A stretch of DNA of 64,000 bases from an uncultured Oscillospiraceae bacterium (GCA_947627735.1 CANQXG010000007.1:1-64000), one strand, 5' to 3'. Positions 35,071-43,539 are shown, counted from the stretch's first letter. Notes: generated from the sequence alone by a model not told the origin. Translations and numbers: made by a program.

Positions 35071-35092
35071 TCGCGTTTCCGGCGTGATGAAA

Positions 35093-35122
35093 AGACCGGA
35101 CGTGGTCTCCCACGTCCGGTCT
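35093..35122 (-). terminator. Terminator after the surface-protein locus
   Basis: AGACCGGACGTGG-tctc-CCACGTCCGGTCT is a perfect 13-bp stem followed on the minus strand by TTTCATC. Confidence 0.75.
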
Positions 35123-35129
35123 GCGCGTT

Positions 35130-35309
35130 TTATTGGCGGTCCTTGCCTTCCTTTGCGATCTTCTCGCTCAGCTCATCCTCGAAGTCCCTCTGGCGCTTCT
35201 TCTGCTTGGCCACGTGCACCGCCAGCACGACGATCATCGCCGCCAGCGCCGCCAGCGCGCCCAGGTCCCACAGGCAGAAGCCGAAGTGTGTGTGAAAGTA
35301 TTGATGCAT
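35130..35309 (-). CDS. Small single-pass membrane protein with charged tail
   Basis: This 59-residue ORF is absent from the ORF track. It begins MHQYFHTHFGFCLWDLGAL and has one hydrophobic segment (LAALAAMIVVLAVHVA). It ends in a highly charged helix (KQKKRQRDFEDELSEKIAKE). GGGAGG lies 8 nt before its ATG, and a terminator follows directly after its stop, so it is a real last gene of the surface-protein locus. Its membrane segment plus KKRQ/RDFE tail resembles the C-terminus of the large surface protein 23 bp upstream, suggesting a shared anchoring or partner role. I do not know the family. Confidence 0.65.
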   Translation of the reverse strand: MHQYFHTHFGFCLWDLGALAALAAMIVVLAVHVAKQKKRQRDFEDELSEKIAKEGKDRQ

Positions 35310-35332
35310 GTCTTATGCCTCCCTTGTCCGGC

Positions 35333-38300
35333 TCAGTGAGCCAGCTCCGAGCGCACCTCGAACTCCTGCTCCTGCCGGCGCTTGCGGTCGTGGGTGTAAT
35401 ACACCGTCACCGCCAGGGCGCACATCATGATAAGGAAGTGCAGGATGCAGCACCGGACCTCGGTCATGCCTGCCAGCGGGGTGTCGTTGTCAGCGATCTC
35501 CGCCTCCTCGTTCACCACGTAATCCTGCTGGGCGGCAGCCGCCTGGGAGGGCAGGCTGGCCAGGGGCACGCCTTCGTCGTCGATGTTCACCTCATCCTGG
35601 GGTCCCTCGGGCGCGTCGGGGCCGCCGGGGCCGGCAGGGTCATTGGGACCGGCGGGATCGGCGGGGCCGGCGGGATCGTCCGGGCCGCCGGGGTTGTCGG
35701 GGTTCACCGGCGCGGGCGGGGTGGGAGGATCGTCCGGGTCATCGGGGTCATCGGGGTCAGTGGGATCGGTGCCCGGGTCGGTGGGATCGGTGCCCGGATC
35801 GGTAGGATCGGTGCCCGGGTCGGTGGGATCGGTGCCCGGATCGGTGGGATCAGTACCCGGATCGGTAGGATCAGTGCCCGGATCGGTAGGATCGGTGCCC
35901 GGATCGGTGGGATCAGTGCCCGGATCAGTGGGATCAGTGCCCGGATCGGTGGGCTCAGTGGGAGCAGTGCTGGTGTTCACCGCGAAGCTGGCGGTAAAGG
36001 TATAGGTCTTGCCGGCCCCGACGGTGATGCTCTGGCCCAGCGCGGCCTCAGCGCCCTCAACAGCTTCGCCCTCGTAGGTCCAGCTATCGAAGTGATAGCC
36101 GTCCTTCGCGCTGGCGGTGCTCTCAGCGGTCACCTCTTTGGTGGTTTCCTCACCCTCGAAGGTGAACTTCTCAAAGCTCGGGTCCACGGTGCCGTTTTCC
36201 TCAGCCACGTAGTAGATGACCGCCTCGTCCTTGTCGGGGGTCCCGTCGGGCTGCTTGCCGTCCTCGCCGCCGCCGATGTTGTCCAGGGTGTAGACCACGG
36301 TGATCTCCACGCCGTCCTTGGTCATCGTGCCTTCGGTGGTGCCTTCCGTGCTCACATAGATGTAGTTGTCACTGTCATTTTTGATAGCATCGGGGATTAT
36401 CGTCTTGTTGTTGACATTGTAGCTCTCGCCCTCTGCAAAGACCTGAACGTAAGACTCCTTGATCGGCTCGTTGCTCTCGTTCACATACTTGACAGTGAGC
36501 ACGCCCTCGCCTTCGCCGACCTCGGTCTTTTTCCAGCTGCCGGTGATGGTCACATCCGCGCCGTCGATCTCGCCGCTCTTGGCGTCCCAGCCCTCGAAGT
36601 TATAGACTGCGACCGTATCGCCGTTTTCATCCTTCTCGTAATAGACCGCGACATCCGGGGTCTTTACCGTATACGGCTGATGGTTCACATACTCGGTGTC
36701 GTCCACAGGCGCAGCCGGCACACCCTCGCCCTCGGGCAGGCCCGTGTATTCATAGGTCACATGATACTTGTCAAGCTCTTTCGCTTCATAGGTCCAGGAG
36801 CCGGTGTAAGTCACATCTTCCATGCCCATGACCTGATCGCCGCTGACGGTGTTGCCCTCAGCATCCTTCCAACCGTCGAAGGTCCACGTACCGGTCACAT
36901 TGTGGTAATCATCTTCGGTGTTGATAGGCCCAGGCGCAGGCTCCACGTTGTAGTGCTGCTTCTCAGCATAGGTCTCGGTTTCGGGAACGTTCCAGCCCTC
37001 GGGCTTTGCTTCACTATTCAAGACATAGCTGACGGTGTGCTGATACTCGCTCTCCGCGTGGCTCTCCGTCAGCTCCCAGGTACCGGTGACCACAACGTCC
37101 TCGTTGTCTATCGTGCCGCCGTTATTGTCCCAGCCGGAGAATTTGTACTCCTTCAGCAGGTTGCCGTAATCGTCCAGCACCTGATAAACAGTATCCTTGG
37201 CCGGGGTTTCAGACACGGTGTAGGAAGCGCCCAGCTTGTATTCCTTGTTGTCCACGGGCGCCGTCGGCAGAGGCTCGCTCTTCCCGCCAGGCTGCTCCTC
37301 GGGCAGGCCGGACCACTCATAGCGCACATTGTAGGTCTTTTCCCGATAGTGGGCAATGATCTCCACGTCCGCGCCGGCGATGTTGCCGCTGGTTGCCTCG
37401 CCCGTCACTTCGTACCTCTTGTAAATCCGGCCATCCTCATCCGTGATGGTCTGAGGGATTTGCGCGGATACATCATAGGATTCACCGTAGGCAACTTCTT
37501 CCTCGTAAGGATTCTTGATGCTCGTGCCACTCTCGTCGTAAGGCTCCTTAATAGGCTGTCCATCTTCGTCCACATAGTGAACGGTGACCGTGCTCTCGCT
37601 CTTGATGGTATATGTACCATCGTAATGGTAGCAGCTCTGGGTAGAGGGAAGATAATCGTCGGCGCCGGCAGAATGAGCAAGTTTGCCGTTCGTCCACACG
37701 ATATCATTTCTGTTGAACCCGGGCAGCTTCCAAATCGTATTGTCCTTAAACTGGATCTCTTCTTTATGACTGTTGATATAGTCACCCACGCCATAAGTAT
37801 CCGTGATGTATCCAGCATCACCGGAGGGAGTTTCGGACAAACCCTTTACCGCGGACCGGGGAATATCGATATAACCATACGTCACATATCCGTGATCGTT
37901 GTAGTCCTTCTTGAACCGCTCCAGCACGGCAGCGTTGTCGCTCTTCAGCTCCACGTACAGATATACTCTGACACTCCCGGTAACTCTTTCGACTGTGACA
38001 GTGAAGGTTTCGGTACGCTTCCCAACGAACCCAGTGGTATAATCATTGACATCATATGTGTGGGTAATAGTCACTTTCCCGGGCTTAATCCCAGCCACAG
38101 TAGCCTTGTTCCAATCACCAGTCACAGTGGCAGTAGTATCGTCACTGCTGCTCCACACGTGATTGAGTGAACCAATCGCACCGCCGCCGACCAATGGGAT
38201 AGAATCGCCCTCATTAACACTAAGGTTGGTCGTCTGCTGCTCCGGGCCGAACCCGCCGCCGGCGATCGGATCGATGCCGTAGCTCTCGTCCGCGATCTCG

Positions 38301-38404
38301 GGACCCATGCCGCCCTCGGGAGCGCTCTCGACGACCGCATCGCCGCCCTCGACCGTCTCGCCGTCGCCCTCCTCTACCTCGTCGGAGGAATGAATATTAT
38401 TCAT
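35333..38404 (-). CDS. Large surface protein, main fragment (Ig-like, MucBP, SHIRT, InlB-type repeats)
   Basis: This 1023-residue ORF lacks a signal peptide because the gene is split; the signal is on the fragment at 38464-38754 in another frame. From the N-terminus it shows a Big2-like Ig domain (LSVNEGDSIPLVGGG, near residue 62) and a region without a clear family. MucBP-type segments follow (VTVHYVDEDGQPIKEPY; VLTVKYVNESNEPIKESY), interleaved with SHIRT-like repeats (VRYEWSGLPEE, VTYEYTGLPEGEGVPAAPVD). Then come an InlB-type repeat (YYVAEENGTVDPSFEKFTFE), nine 7-residue TDPGTDP repeats and a Pro/Gly linker. It ends in a C-terminal membrane segment with a basic tail instead of LPxTG. It looks like a wall-spanning adhesin or surface scaffold. 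Confidence 0.8.
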   Translation of the reverse strand: MNNIHSSDEVEEGDGETVEGGDAVVESAPEGGMGPEIADESYGIDPIAGGGFGPEQQTTNLSVNEGDSIPLVGGGAIGSLNHVWSSSDDTTATVTGDWNKATVAGIKPGKVTITHTYDVNDYTTGFVGKRTETFTVTVERVTGSVRVYLYVELKSDNAAVLERFKKDYNDHGYVTYGYIDIPRSAVKGLSETPSGDAGYITDTYGVGDYINSHKEEIQFKDNTIWKLPGFNRNDIVWTNGKLAHSAGADDYLPSTQSCYHYDGTYTIKSESTVTVHYVDEDGQPIKEPYDESGTSIKNPYEEEVAYGESYDVSAQIPQTITDEDGRIYKRYEVTGEATSGNIAGADVEIIAHYREKTYNVRYEWSGLPEEQPGGKSEPLPTAPVDNKEYKLGASYTVSETPAKDTVYQVLDDYGNLLKEYKFSGWDNNGGTIDNEDVVVTGTWELTESHAESEYQHTVSYVLNSEAKPEGWNVPETETYAEKQHYNVEPAPGPINTEDDYHNVTGTWTFDGWKDAEGNTVSGDQVMGMEDVTYTGSWTYEAKELDKYHVTYEYTGLPEGEGVPAAPVDDTEYVNHQPYTVKTPDVAVYYEKDENGDTVAVYNFEGWDAKSGEIDGADVTITGSWKKTEVGEGEGVLTVKYVNESNEPIKESYVQVFAEGESYNVNNKTIIPDAIKNDSDNYIYVSTEGTTEGTMTKDGVEITVVYTLDNIGGGEDGKQPDGTPDKDEAVIYYVAEENGTVDPSFEKFTFEGEETTKEVTAESTASAKDGYHFDSWTYEGEAVEGAEAALGQSITVGAGKTYTFTASFAVNTSTAPTEPTDPGTDPTDPGTDPTDPGTDPTDPGTDPTDPGTDPTDPGTDPTDPGTDPTDPGTDPTDPGTDPTDPDDPDDPDDPPTPPAPVNPDNPGGPDDPAGPADPAGPNDPAGPGGPDAPEGPQDEVNIDDEGVPLASLPSQAAAAQQDYVVNEEAEIADNDTPLAGMTEVRCCILHFLIMMCALAVTVYYTHDRKRRQEQEFEVRSELAH
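35762..35955 (-). repeat. 21-bp tandem repeats encoding TDPGTDP
   Basis: About nine copies of a 21-bp unit (on the plus strand GTGGGATCGGTGCCCGGATC plus one base) encode a TDPG-TDP spacer. Copy changes stay in frame, so they would change the length of the stalk and not switch the gene off. Confidence 0.85.
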
Positions 38405-38446
38405 TTCGTCCTGGGCGGCGGGATCGTCACCCTGGGTGCCCTCTTG

Positions 38447-38487
38447 TGCACTCTCAGTGCCCTTTACTGCACTTTCTGTGCCTTTAC
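38447..38487 (-). repeat. Imperfect 21-bp tandem repeats carrying a one-base deletion
   Basis: On the coding strand the unit GTAAAGGGCACTGAGAGTGC plus A (38467-38447) is preceded by a 20-base copy GTAAAGGCACAGAAAGTGCA (38487-38468) that has GG where the other has GGG. The missing base explains the frame change between the two parts of the surface-protein gene. Confidence 0.8.
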
Positions 38488-38754
38488 TGCATACTCACTG
38501 CCCTCGGGATCGGCGTTATCCGCGCCCGGCCCGTCGCCGGTCACGGTTTCGTCGATACCTATAATAGTATCGTCGTCGCCGTTCTCGATGACATCATCAG
38601 CCTCAGTCCCCTGAGGCTGCACCGCAGAGGCCTCTGCGGTCGCGCCCTGGTCCGCCGCGTCCTCGCCGCTGTCCGCCAGAGCGATCACGCCCAGGCTGTT
38701 GACCGCGAACAGGAGCACCAGCGCCAGTGCCAGCATCCTCTTCCACATCTTCAT
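38464..38754 (-). CDS. N-terminal fragment of the split surface protein (signal peptide)
   Basis: This 96-residue fragment begins MKMWKRMLALALVLLFAVNS, a typical signal peptide with cleavage expected after LGVIALA. It continues as an acidic low-complexity stretch (ENGDDDTIIGIDETVTGDG). It ends at a stop codon inside the tandem repeat, 60 bp before the main fragment starts in another frame. Adding one G to the GG at 38481-38482 restores one ORF from 38754 to 35333 (about 1140 residues). GGAGGAAG precedes the ATG. As sequenced, only this secreted fragment would be made unless frameshifting or slippage occurs. Confidence 0.8.
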   Translation of the reverse strand: MKMWKRMLALALVLLFAVNSLGVIALADSGEDAADQGATAEASAVQPQGTEADDVIENGDDDTIIGIDETVTGDGPGADNADPEGSEYAVKAQKVQ

Positions 38755-39261
38755 TGCTCTTCCTCCAGTATCCTTAATTTTTCTTTTTTACACATCTTCT
38801 GCTGGGCCTTTCCCGGCCCTTTTGACTATTAAGACGGTTTTTAGCTCAATTTTGGCTCAAAAAATCGCATTTTGTAACCATTTTGTAACCTTTCCGCAGG
38901 AAAGTATCACGTTTCCCGCCCGATTTTGCCCCTATTTTACCCCTATTTCCCGCCCCTGATCCCCGCCTCCCTCTCCCCCTCTCTGCCCCTTTGCAGCTCC
39001 GCTCTTCACACCCCTTCACACCCCTTCAAAGTCACCCAGAAAACATTTTTCCCCCTGGGTCGTTGACGAACGCCCTCTTCGGCGATATAATAGGATGAAC
39101 TTTTGTCTTCCCCTCCTTTTTCCGCCGATTTCGGCCTGTTTCCAGGGATATTCATTAGTTTTCATAGTTTTTCATACATATTCATTACCATATTCACAGT
39201 TTATTCATTCTCATTTCAGACCGTTCACCCACTCTTCCAGCCCATTGAAAGGTGGATATTT
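38755..39261. other. AT-rich divergent intergenic region
   Basis: This 507-bp gap between the surface-protein and ECF-sigma operons holds no credible gene. It contains a tandem 11-bp ATTTTGTAACC repeat (38873-38894), a CTTTCC-gca-GGAAAG hairpin and the promoter at 39063-39091. The T-rich leader that follows has six or seven TTCAT motifs at roughly 10-nt spacing (39150-39225). It is clearly more AT-rich than its surroundings. Confidence 0.6.
39063..39091 (+). promoter_or_regulatory. Sigma-A promoter of the ECF sigma / pilus-like operon
   Basis: TTGACG (39063-39068) and TATAAT (39086-39091) are 17 bp apart. They predict a leader of about 165 nt before the first gene. Confidence 0.7.
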
Positions 39262-39993
39262 ATGCCATTATCGCGAAAAAATGTGAATAATCCTACGCCC
39301 GTGCCGCCTATGGACCGTGGCCAGGCGGAGGAACTGTACCAGCAGATCATGCCGGAGCTGGGCCTGGAGGCCAAAGACGAGAGCAGCCGCCGGACCTACC
39401 ATACCTTCTCCGTGGTCCGCTATCGGACCCCCAAGGTGGTGAAGGTTTTGATCGTGGTGCTGGTGCTTATCATGACGCTGATGATGCTGATCTTCCCCTC
39501 CCCCGTGACCCGCATCAGCGTCAACTATGCCGACGCCAGCGAGGTGCTGGTGAACTTCAATAATGGTCCCCTGGGCTTTTTTAACCGGGTGACGGCCCTG
39601 CTCAACGGCATCCCCGTGGACCTGATCCACGGCGACGACAGGAGCTACTCCGTGTCGCTGAAGAAAAACGGCGAGCTGTCCCTCATCTCCGAGAGTCCCG
39701 TTGGCATCTCTGACACCCAGACCGTCACCATCCAGGGCCTGGACGACGTGGCCCCCCAGGTGGTCCGCCACCTCCGGGACGGCGACGACATACATATATA
39801 TTTTTCCGACAACGACTCCGGCGTGGATTGGGACGCCCTGTCCGTCACCGGCGCCGACGGCGAGCCGGTGGATTTTGACGTATTTCCCGACGAGGGCTAC
39901 GTTTCCGTCCGCTTCCCGGAGGACGCCCTGACCCTCCATGTCCCGGACAAGGCCGGCAACGCCCTGTCCGTGGTGGTGAATCTGGCGGGCTGA
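39262..39993 (+). CDS. Single-pass membrane protein, possible anti-sigma factor
   Basis: This 243-residue protein has a cytoplasmic N-terminus of about 60 residues (MDRGQAEELYQQIMPELG...), one membrane helix (VLIVVLVLIMTLMMLIF, about residues 64-82) and an extracytoplasmic part of 160 residues. The latter resembles two beta-sandwich domains (ISVNYADASEVLVNFNN; VTIQGLDDVAPQVVRHL). The layout, and its position 55 bp before an ECF sigma gene, are those of membrane anti-sigma factors, but no zinc-binding or RsiW-like motif is visible, so this is inference. The ATG at 39262 has AAAGGTGG upstream; the longer ORF-track start reads through the T-rich leader. Confidence 0.7.
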   Translation: MPLSRKNVNNPTPVPPMDRGQAEELYQQIMPELGLEAKDESSRRTYHTFSVVRYRTPKVVKVLIVVLVLIMTLMMLIFPSPVTRISVNYADASEVLVNFNNGPLGFFNRVTALLNGIPVDLIHGDDRSYSVSLKKNGELSLISESPVGISDTQTVTIQGLDDVAPQVVRHLRDGDDIHIYFSDNDSGVDWDALSVTGADGEPVDFDVFPDEGYVSVRFPEDALTLHVPDKAGNALSVVVNLAG

Positions 39994-40048
39994 GCGCCGC
40001 CAATTTCGACAGAAACTCCGGCCCTTGGGGCCGCGTGGGGTAAATGTG

Positions 40049-40642
40049 ATGGCCAAAGGCATGGATTACCGCTATTTTGAATATCTGGCGGGCCGTATCC
40101 GCGCGGGCGACAACGACGCCTTCACGGAGCTCTATGAGCAGACATACGACACCATGTACCGCTATGCCTACTATTTCCTGCAGGACCCGGACCAGGTCCT
40201 GGACGCGCTGCAGGAGATCTATATCGCCATATTCAAGAACATCCACACCCTGAAGGTGGACCGGCTGCTGCCCTCCTGGATGCGGCAGATCGCCTACCAC
40301 ATCTGCTGCGACATGGCCGAGGAGCAGAAGCGGGACCGGGAGCGGTCCGTGGCTCTGACCACCGACGAGTACGACCTGCAGGACCACGTGGTCCACACCG
40401 AGGCCGACGCCTACCGGTCCGTGTACGACAAGGACACCCAGTTCCGGCTCCATGACGCGCTGCGCAAGTGCTCGTCCAAGGAGCGGCAGGCCTTCACGCT
40501 GTGGTATAAATTCGACCTGACCCCGGCGGAGATCGCCGACTTCATGGACGTGAGCGTGGCCAGCGCCAAGCGCTATATCGCCTCGGCGCGGGCGACGCTG
40601 AGCAAGGAAACGGCCACCATCTCCGCCACGGTGAAGAGCTGA
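40049..40642 (+). CDS. ECF-type RNA polymerase sigma factor
   Basis: This 197-residue protein is a small sigma-70 family member. Region 2 covers about residues 22-95 (AFTELYEQTYDTMYRYAYYF, then LLPSWMRQIAYHICCDMAEEQ) and region 4 about 135-190 (KCSSKERQAFTLWYKFDLTP, then DVSVASAKRYIASARATL). No extra C-terminal domain is present. The ATG at 40049 is preferred; a later ATG at 40061 is possible. It lies in a head-to-tail operon with a probable anti-sigma gene before it and a transglutaminase lipoprotein plus pilus-like genes after it, which are its likeliest regulon members. Confidence 0.9.
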   Translation: MAKGMDYRYFEYLAGRIRAGDNDAFTELYEQTYDTMYRYAYYFLQDPDQVLDALQEIYIAIFKNIHTLKVDRLLPSWMRQIAYHICCDMAEEQKRDRERSVALTTDEYDLQDHVVHTEADAYRSVYDKDTQFRLHDALRKCSSKERQAFTLWYKFDLTPAEIADFMDVSVASAKRYIASARATLSKETATISATVKS

Positions 40643-40653
40643 GAGGCGGCGCC

Positions 40654-41604
40654 ATGACGAGATACAGGAAAATGCTGATCGTCTGCGCCGTCGCGCTGAT
40701 GTGTCTGGCCGGATGCGGCGGCGGCAGCCCCCAGTCCGCCCAAACCCAGTCCCCCGCCCAGACCGCCCCGCAGAGCGGTCCCGCCCGGCCCAGCGAGCCG
40801 ACGGTATATCTCCCCGAGGCCCCGGGCACGGATGTCATCGGCGCGGAGCCGCTGATCGTGGACGTGTCCAACGCCCGCCAGGGCTATGTGATGGCCCGCT
40901 ACTCCGGCACCGCCGCCAAGGCCAACATCCAGCTCACCGGCGCCGACGGCATCACCTACAAATACTTCCTGCCCCCCTCCGAGGACTATGTGCCCCTGCC
41001 CCTCACCGGCGGCGACGGCAGCTACGCCGTGGACGGGTATGAGAACATCGAGGGCACCCGCTACGCGGTGCTGTTCAAGGAGTCGCTGGACGTGACGCTG
41101 GACAGCGAATTTCTGCCCTACCTCTACCCCAACCAGTACGTACTGTTCGACGAGGACACCGAGGCCGTGGCCGTGGCCGCCGATGCGGCCCGCTCCGCCG
41201 CGGACGATCTGGGGGCGGTGGAGGAGATATACCACTACGTGGTGGAGAACGTGGTCTACGACACGGAAAAGGCCGCCACGGTGACGGCGGGCTATCTGCC
41301 GGTGGTGGATGATACGCTCCATTCCGGCAAGGGCATATGCTTCGACTACGCCGCCCTCACCGCCGCCATGCTCCGCAGCCAGGACATCCCCACTCGGCTG
41401 GAGATCGGCTACGCCGGGGAGGCATACCACAGCTGGATCAGCGTGTACATCGAGGACGTGGGCTGGATCGACAAGCTCATCGAGTTCACCGGCGACGACT
41501 GGACCAGGATGGACCCCACCTTCGCCTCCTCCGGCGGCAGCAGCTCCGCCATCCTCAAGTACATCGGCGACGGGTCCAACTACAACCTGCAGCAACTGCA
41601 CTGA
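40654..41604 (+). CDS. Lipoprotein with transglutaminase-like domain
   Basis: This 316-residue protein starts with a lipoprotein signal (LIVCAVALMCLAGCGGG), placing it on the outer face of the membrane. A Pro/Gln/Ser linker and a beta-rich region follow. The C-terminal transglutaminase core has Cys in KGICFDYAALTAAML, His in EAYHSWISVY and Asp in RMDPTFASS. The fold occurs in proteases and cross-linking enzymes; in Firmicutes such proteins are often envelope-maturation factors. It is 11 bp after the sigma gene and 19 bp before the GspF-like gene, so it belongs to the pilus-like operon and might process its product, which is inference. Confidence 0.87.
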   Translation: MTRYRKMLIVCAVALMCLAGCGGGSPQSAQTQSPAQTAPQSGPARPSEPTVYLPEAPGTDVIGAEPLIVDVSNARQGYVMARYSGTAAKANIQLTGADGITYKYFLPPSEDYVPLPLTGGDGSYAVDGYENIEGTRYAVLFKESLDVTLDSEFLPYLYPNQYVLFDEDTEAVAVAADAARSAADDLGAVEEIYHYVVENVVYDTEKAATVTAGYLPVVDDTLHSGKGICFDYAALTAAMLRSQDIPTRLEIGYAGEAYHSWISVYIEDVGWIDKLIEFTGDDWTRMDPTFASSGGSSSAILKYIGDGSNYNLQQLH

Positions 41605-41623
41605 CAAGAAAGGAAGCTTGCCA

Positions 41624-42661
41624 ATGAAACCGCTCACCAACGCCGAGCTGTCCACCTTCTGCGGGCAGCTGGCCATGATCCTCCGGTCCGGCATCTCCGC
41701 GCTGGAGGGGCTGTCCATCATGGCGGAGGACGCCCCGGAGGGAGAGGGAAAGGCCCTGCTGCGCCAGATGCTGGAGCAGATGGAGACCGGCAGCGGCGTC
41801 GCTGACGCCGTGGAGGAGGCCGGCTGCTTCCCGGTGTATATGTGCAGCATGGTCCGGCTGGGGGAGCAGTCCGGCCAGCTGGACGACGTGATGGCCTCCC
41901 TGGCCGCCTACTACCGGCGGGAGGAGCAGCTGTCCCGGAGCATAAAAAGCGCCGTCACCTACCCCCTGGTGATGCTGGGGATGATGGTGGCGGTGATGCT
42001 GGTGCTGATCGTAAAGGTCCTGCCCGTGTTCAACCAGGTGTTCCAGCAGCTGGGCACCGGGCTTACCGGCGTGTCCGGGGCTATCCTGCGCATGGGCCAG
42101 GCCATGAACCGGTACAGCGTGGCGCTGGTGGCGGTGATCGCCGCGGCGGCGGCGCTGTGCCTGTATTTCTTCTGCACCCGGCGTGGCCGGGAGCAGATCC
42201 GGCGGTTCTCCTCCCGTTTCTTCGGCACGAAAAAGCTGTCCGAGCAGATCGCCTGCGCCCGCTTCGCCAGCGGCATGCACCTGGCCCTCCGCAGCGGACT
42301 GAACATCGACGAGAGCCTGGACACCGTGTCCCGGCTGGTGGAGCACCCCACGGTGGGCCAGAAGGTCCAGAACATCCGCCGGGCCGTGGCCGAGGGCGGC
42401 AGCCTTGCCGACGCCATCGACCAGGAGCAGATGTTCTCCGGGGTGTACGCCCGCATGGTCCGCATCGGCGTGAAGGCCGGCGCCGTGGACGAGGTGATGG
42501 ACCAGATCGCCCGGCAGTACGACGACGACATCGAGCGGCGCATGTCCTCCCTCATCGCCAAGCTGGAACCCACGCTGGTGGCCATCCTGTCCGTGGCGGT
42601 GGGGATGATCCTGCTGAGCGTCATGCTCCCCCTGATGGGGATCATGTCCAACATTGGCTGA
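41624..42661 (+). CDS. PilC/GspF-type inner-membrane platform protein
   Basis: This 345-residue protein has two T2SSF domains, each followed by hydrophobic helices (MLGMMVAVMLVLIVKVLPVFNQV; LVAIAAAALCLYFF-like; ILSVAVGMILLSVMLPLMGI). LAMILRSGISALEGL and FASGMHLALRSGLNIDESLD mark the start of each domain. It is the membrane platform on which pilus or pseudopilus subunits are assembled. The ATG at 41624 with AAAGGAAG upstream is the true start; the ORF track begins inside the previous gene. Pilin-like genes follow directly. Confidence 0.92.
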   Translation: MKPLTNAELSTFCGQLAMILRSGISALEGLSIMAEDAPEGEGKALLRQMLEQMETGSGVADAVEEAGCFPVYMCSMVRLGEQSGQLDDVMASLAAYYRREEQLSRSIKSAVTYPLVMLGMMVAVMLVLIVKVLPVFNQVFQQLGTGLTGVSGAILRMGQAMNRYSVALVAVIAAAAALCLYFFCTRRGREQIRRFSSRFFGTKKLSEQIACARFASGMHLALRSGLNIDESLDTVSRLVEHPTVGQKVQNIRRAVAEGGSLADAIDQEQMFSGVYARMVRIGVKAGAVDEVMDQIARQYDDDIERRMSSLIAKLEPTLVAILSVAVGMILLSVMLPLMGIMSNIG

Positions 42662-42673
42662 GCGGGAGGGCGT

Positions 42674-43000
42674 ATGAACCGGTTCGAAAGACATCACGCC
42701 GGCCCGGGCCTGTGGAAAAAACTGGCCTCGGCGGCCTTCTTCCTGGGGGTGCTGGCCCTGTTCTGGATGGGGCTGGACAGCCTCTCCGGCGTCACCGCCC
42801 GCCAGGAGGCGGAGGGGCTGAAAAACTCCATCCTCCAGAGCGCCGTGCACTGCTATGCCCTGGAGGGGTTCTACCCCGACAGCCTGGACTACCTGCGGGA
42901 GCACTACGGCCTGACCTACGACACCGACAAGTACATCGTCGCCTATGAGATCATAGGCTCCAACCTGATGCCGGACGTGTCCGTCATCGCCAAGTCCTGA
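42674..43000 (+). CDS. Pilin-like small membrane protein
   Basis: This 108-residue protein has one N-terminal membrane helix (LASAAFFLGVLALFWMGL) and a short globular part ending near EIIGSNLMPDVSVIAKS. The segment KNSILQSAVHCYALEGFYPDSLDYL resembles the alpha-helix and loop of GspG-like pseudopilins. A canonical prepilin peptidase site (Gly followed by FxxxE) is not evident. It sits 12 bp after the platform gene and 13 bp before the DUF4860 gene. I regard it as a minor pilin or assembly factor of the same machine. Confidence 0.75.
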   Translation: MNRFERHHAGPGLWKKLASAAFFLGVLALFWMGLDSLSGVTARQEAEGLKNSILQSAVHCYALEGFYPDSLDYLREHYGLTYDTDKYIVAYEIIGSNLMPDVSVIAKS

Positions 43001-43013
43001 CGGGAGGCCAGCC

Positions 43014-43502
43014 ATGGGAAAGACCCGCTCCGGCCAGAGCCATACCACGGACCTGCTGTTCACGGTGGGGCTGTTCTGCCTGTTCGCCGCCGCCGCTTTC
43101 ATCCTGGTGATGATCGGCATCGGCGCGTACCAGCATACTGTGGAGCAGATGCAGGATACCTACTCCACCCGCACCGCCGTCTCCTACGTGGCGGAGAAGC
43201 TCCGCCAGCACGACGAGAGCGGCGGCGTCAGCCTGGGCCAGGTGGAGGACTACCCTGCCCTGGTGCTCCTGGACGACGTGGACGGCACGCCCTACGTCAC
43301 CTACATCTACTCCGACGGCGAGACCCTCTTTGAACTCACCGTCCGGGAGGGCACCGCCGTCACCGCCAATCTGGGCGAACCCATCCTGGCGGTGAAGGAC
43401 TTCACCATATCCGACGCCGGGAACGGCTTTTATGAATTTTCCGCCTCAGCCGCGGACGGGAGCACCGTCCGCTATCTGACTCACCCGCGCGCCGGCGCGT
43501 GA
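43014..43502 (+). CDS. DUF4860 domain protein (pilin-like)
   Basis: This 162-residue protein has one N-terminal helix (LLFTVGLFCLFAAAAFILVMIGIGAY) followed by a beta-rich domain. YSTRTAVSYVAEKLRQHD and the following VLLDDVDGTPYVTYIYSDG match the DUF4860 family as I remember it. That family is found in Firmicutes pilus-like clusters. No Glu at the +5 position of a prepilin site is seen. GGGAGG precedes the ATG. It is probably a structural or minor subunit. Confidence 0.78.
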   Translation: MGKTRSGQSHTTDLLFTVGLFCLFAAAAFILVMIGIGAYQHTVEQMQDTYSTRTAVSYVAEKLRQHDESGGVSLGQVEDYPALVLLDDVDGTPYVTYIYSDGETLFELTVREGTAVTANLGEPILAVKDFTISDAGNGFYEFSASAADGSTVRYLTHPRAGA

Positions 43503-43539
43503 ACGGCTCCGACCGATCCGAACGAAAGGAGGGGACATT

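Noticed and set aside
35762-35955. Possible CRISPR array
   Set aside because: The 21-bp units are contiguous with no spacers and encode TDPGTDP in frame.
35084-38170. 1028-residue plus-strand ORF
   Set aside because: It is antisense to the large surface protein; the GSVPGSVG and IGARIGGI repeats are reverse reads of the sense repeats.
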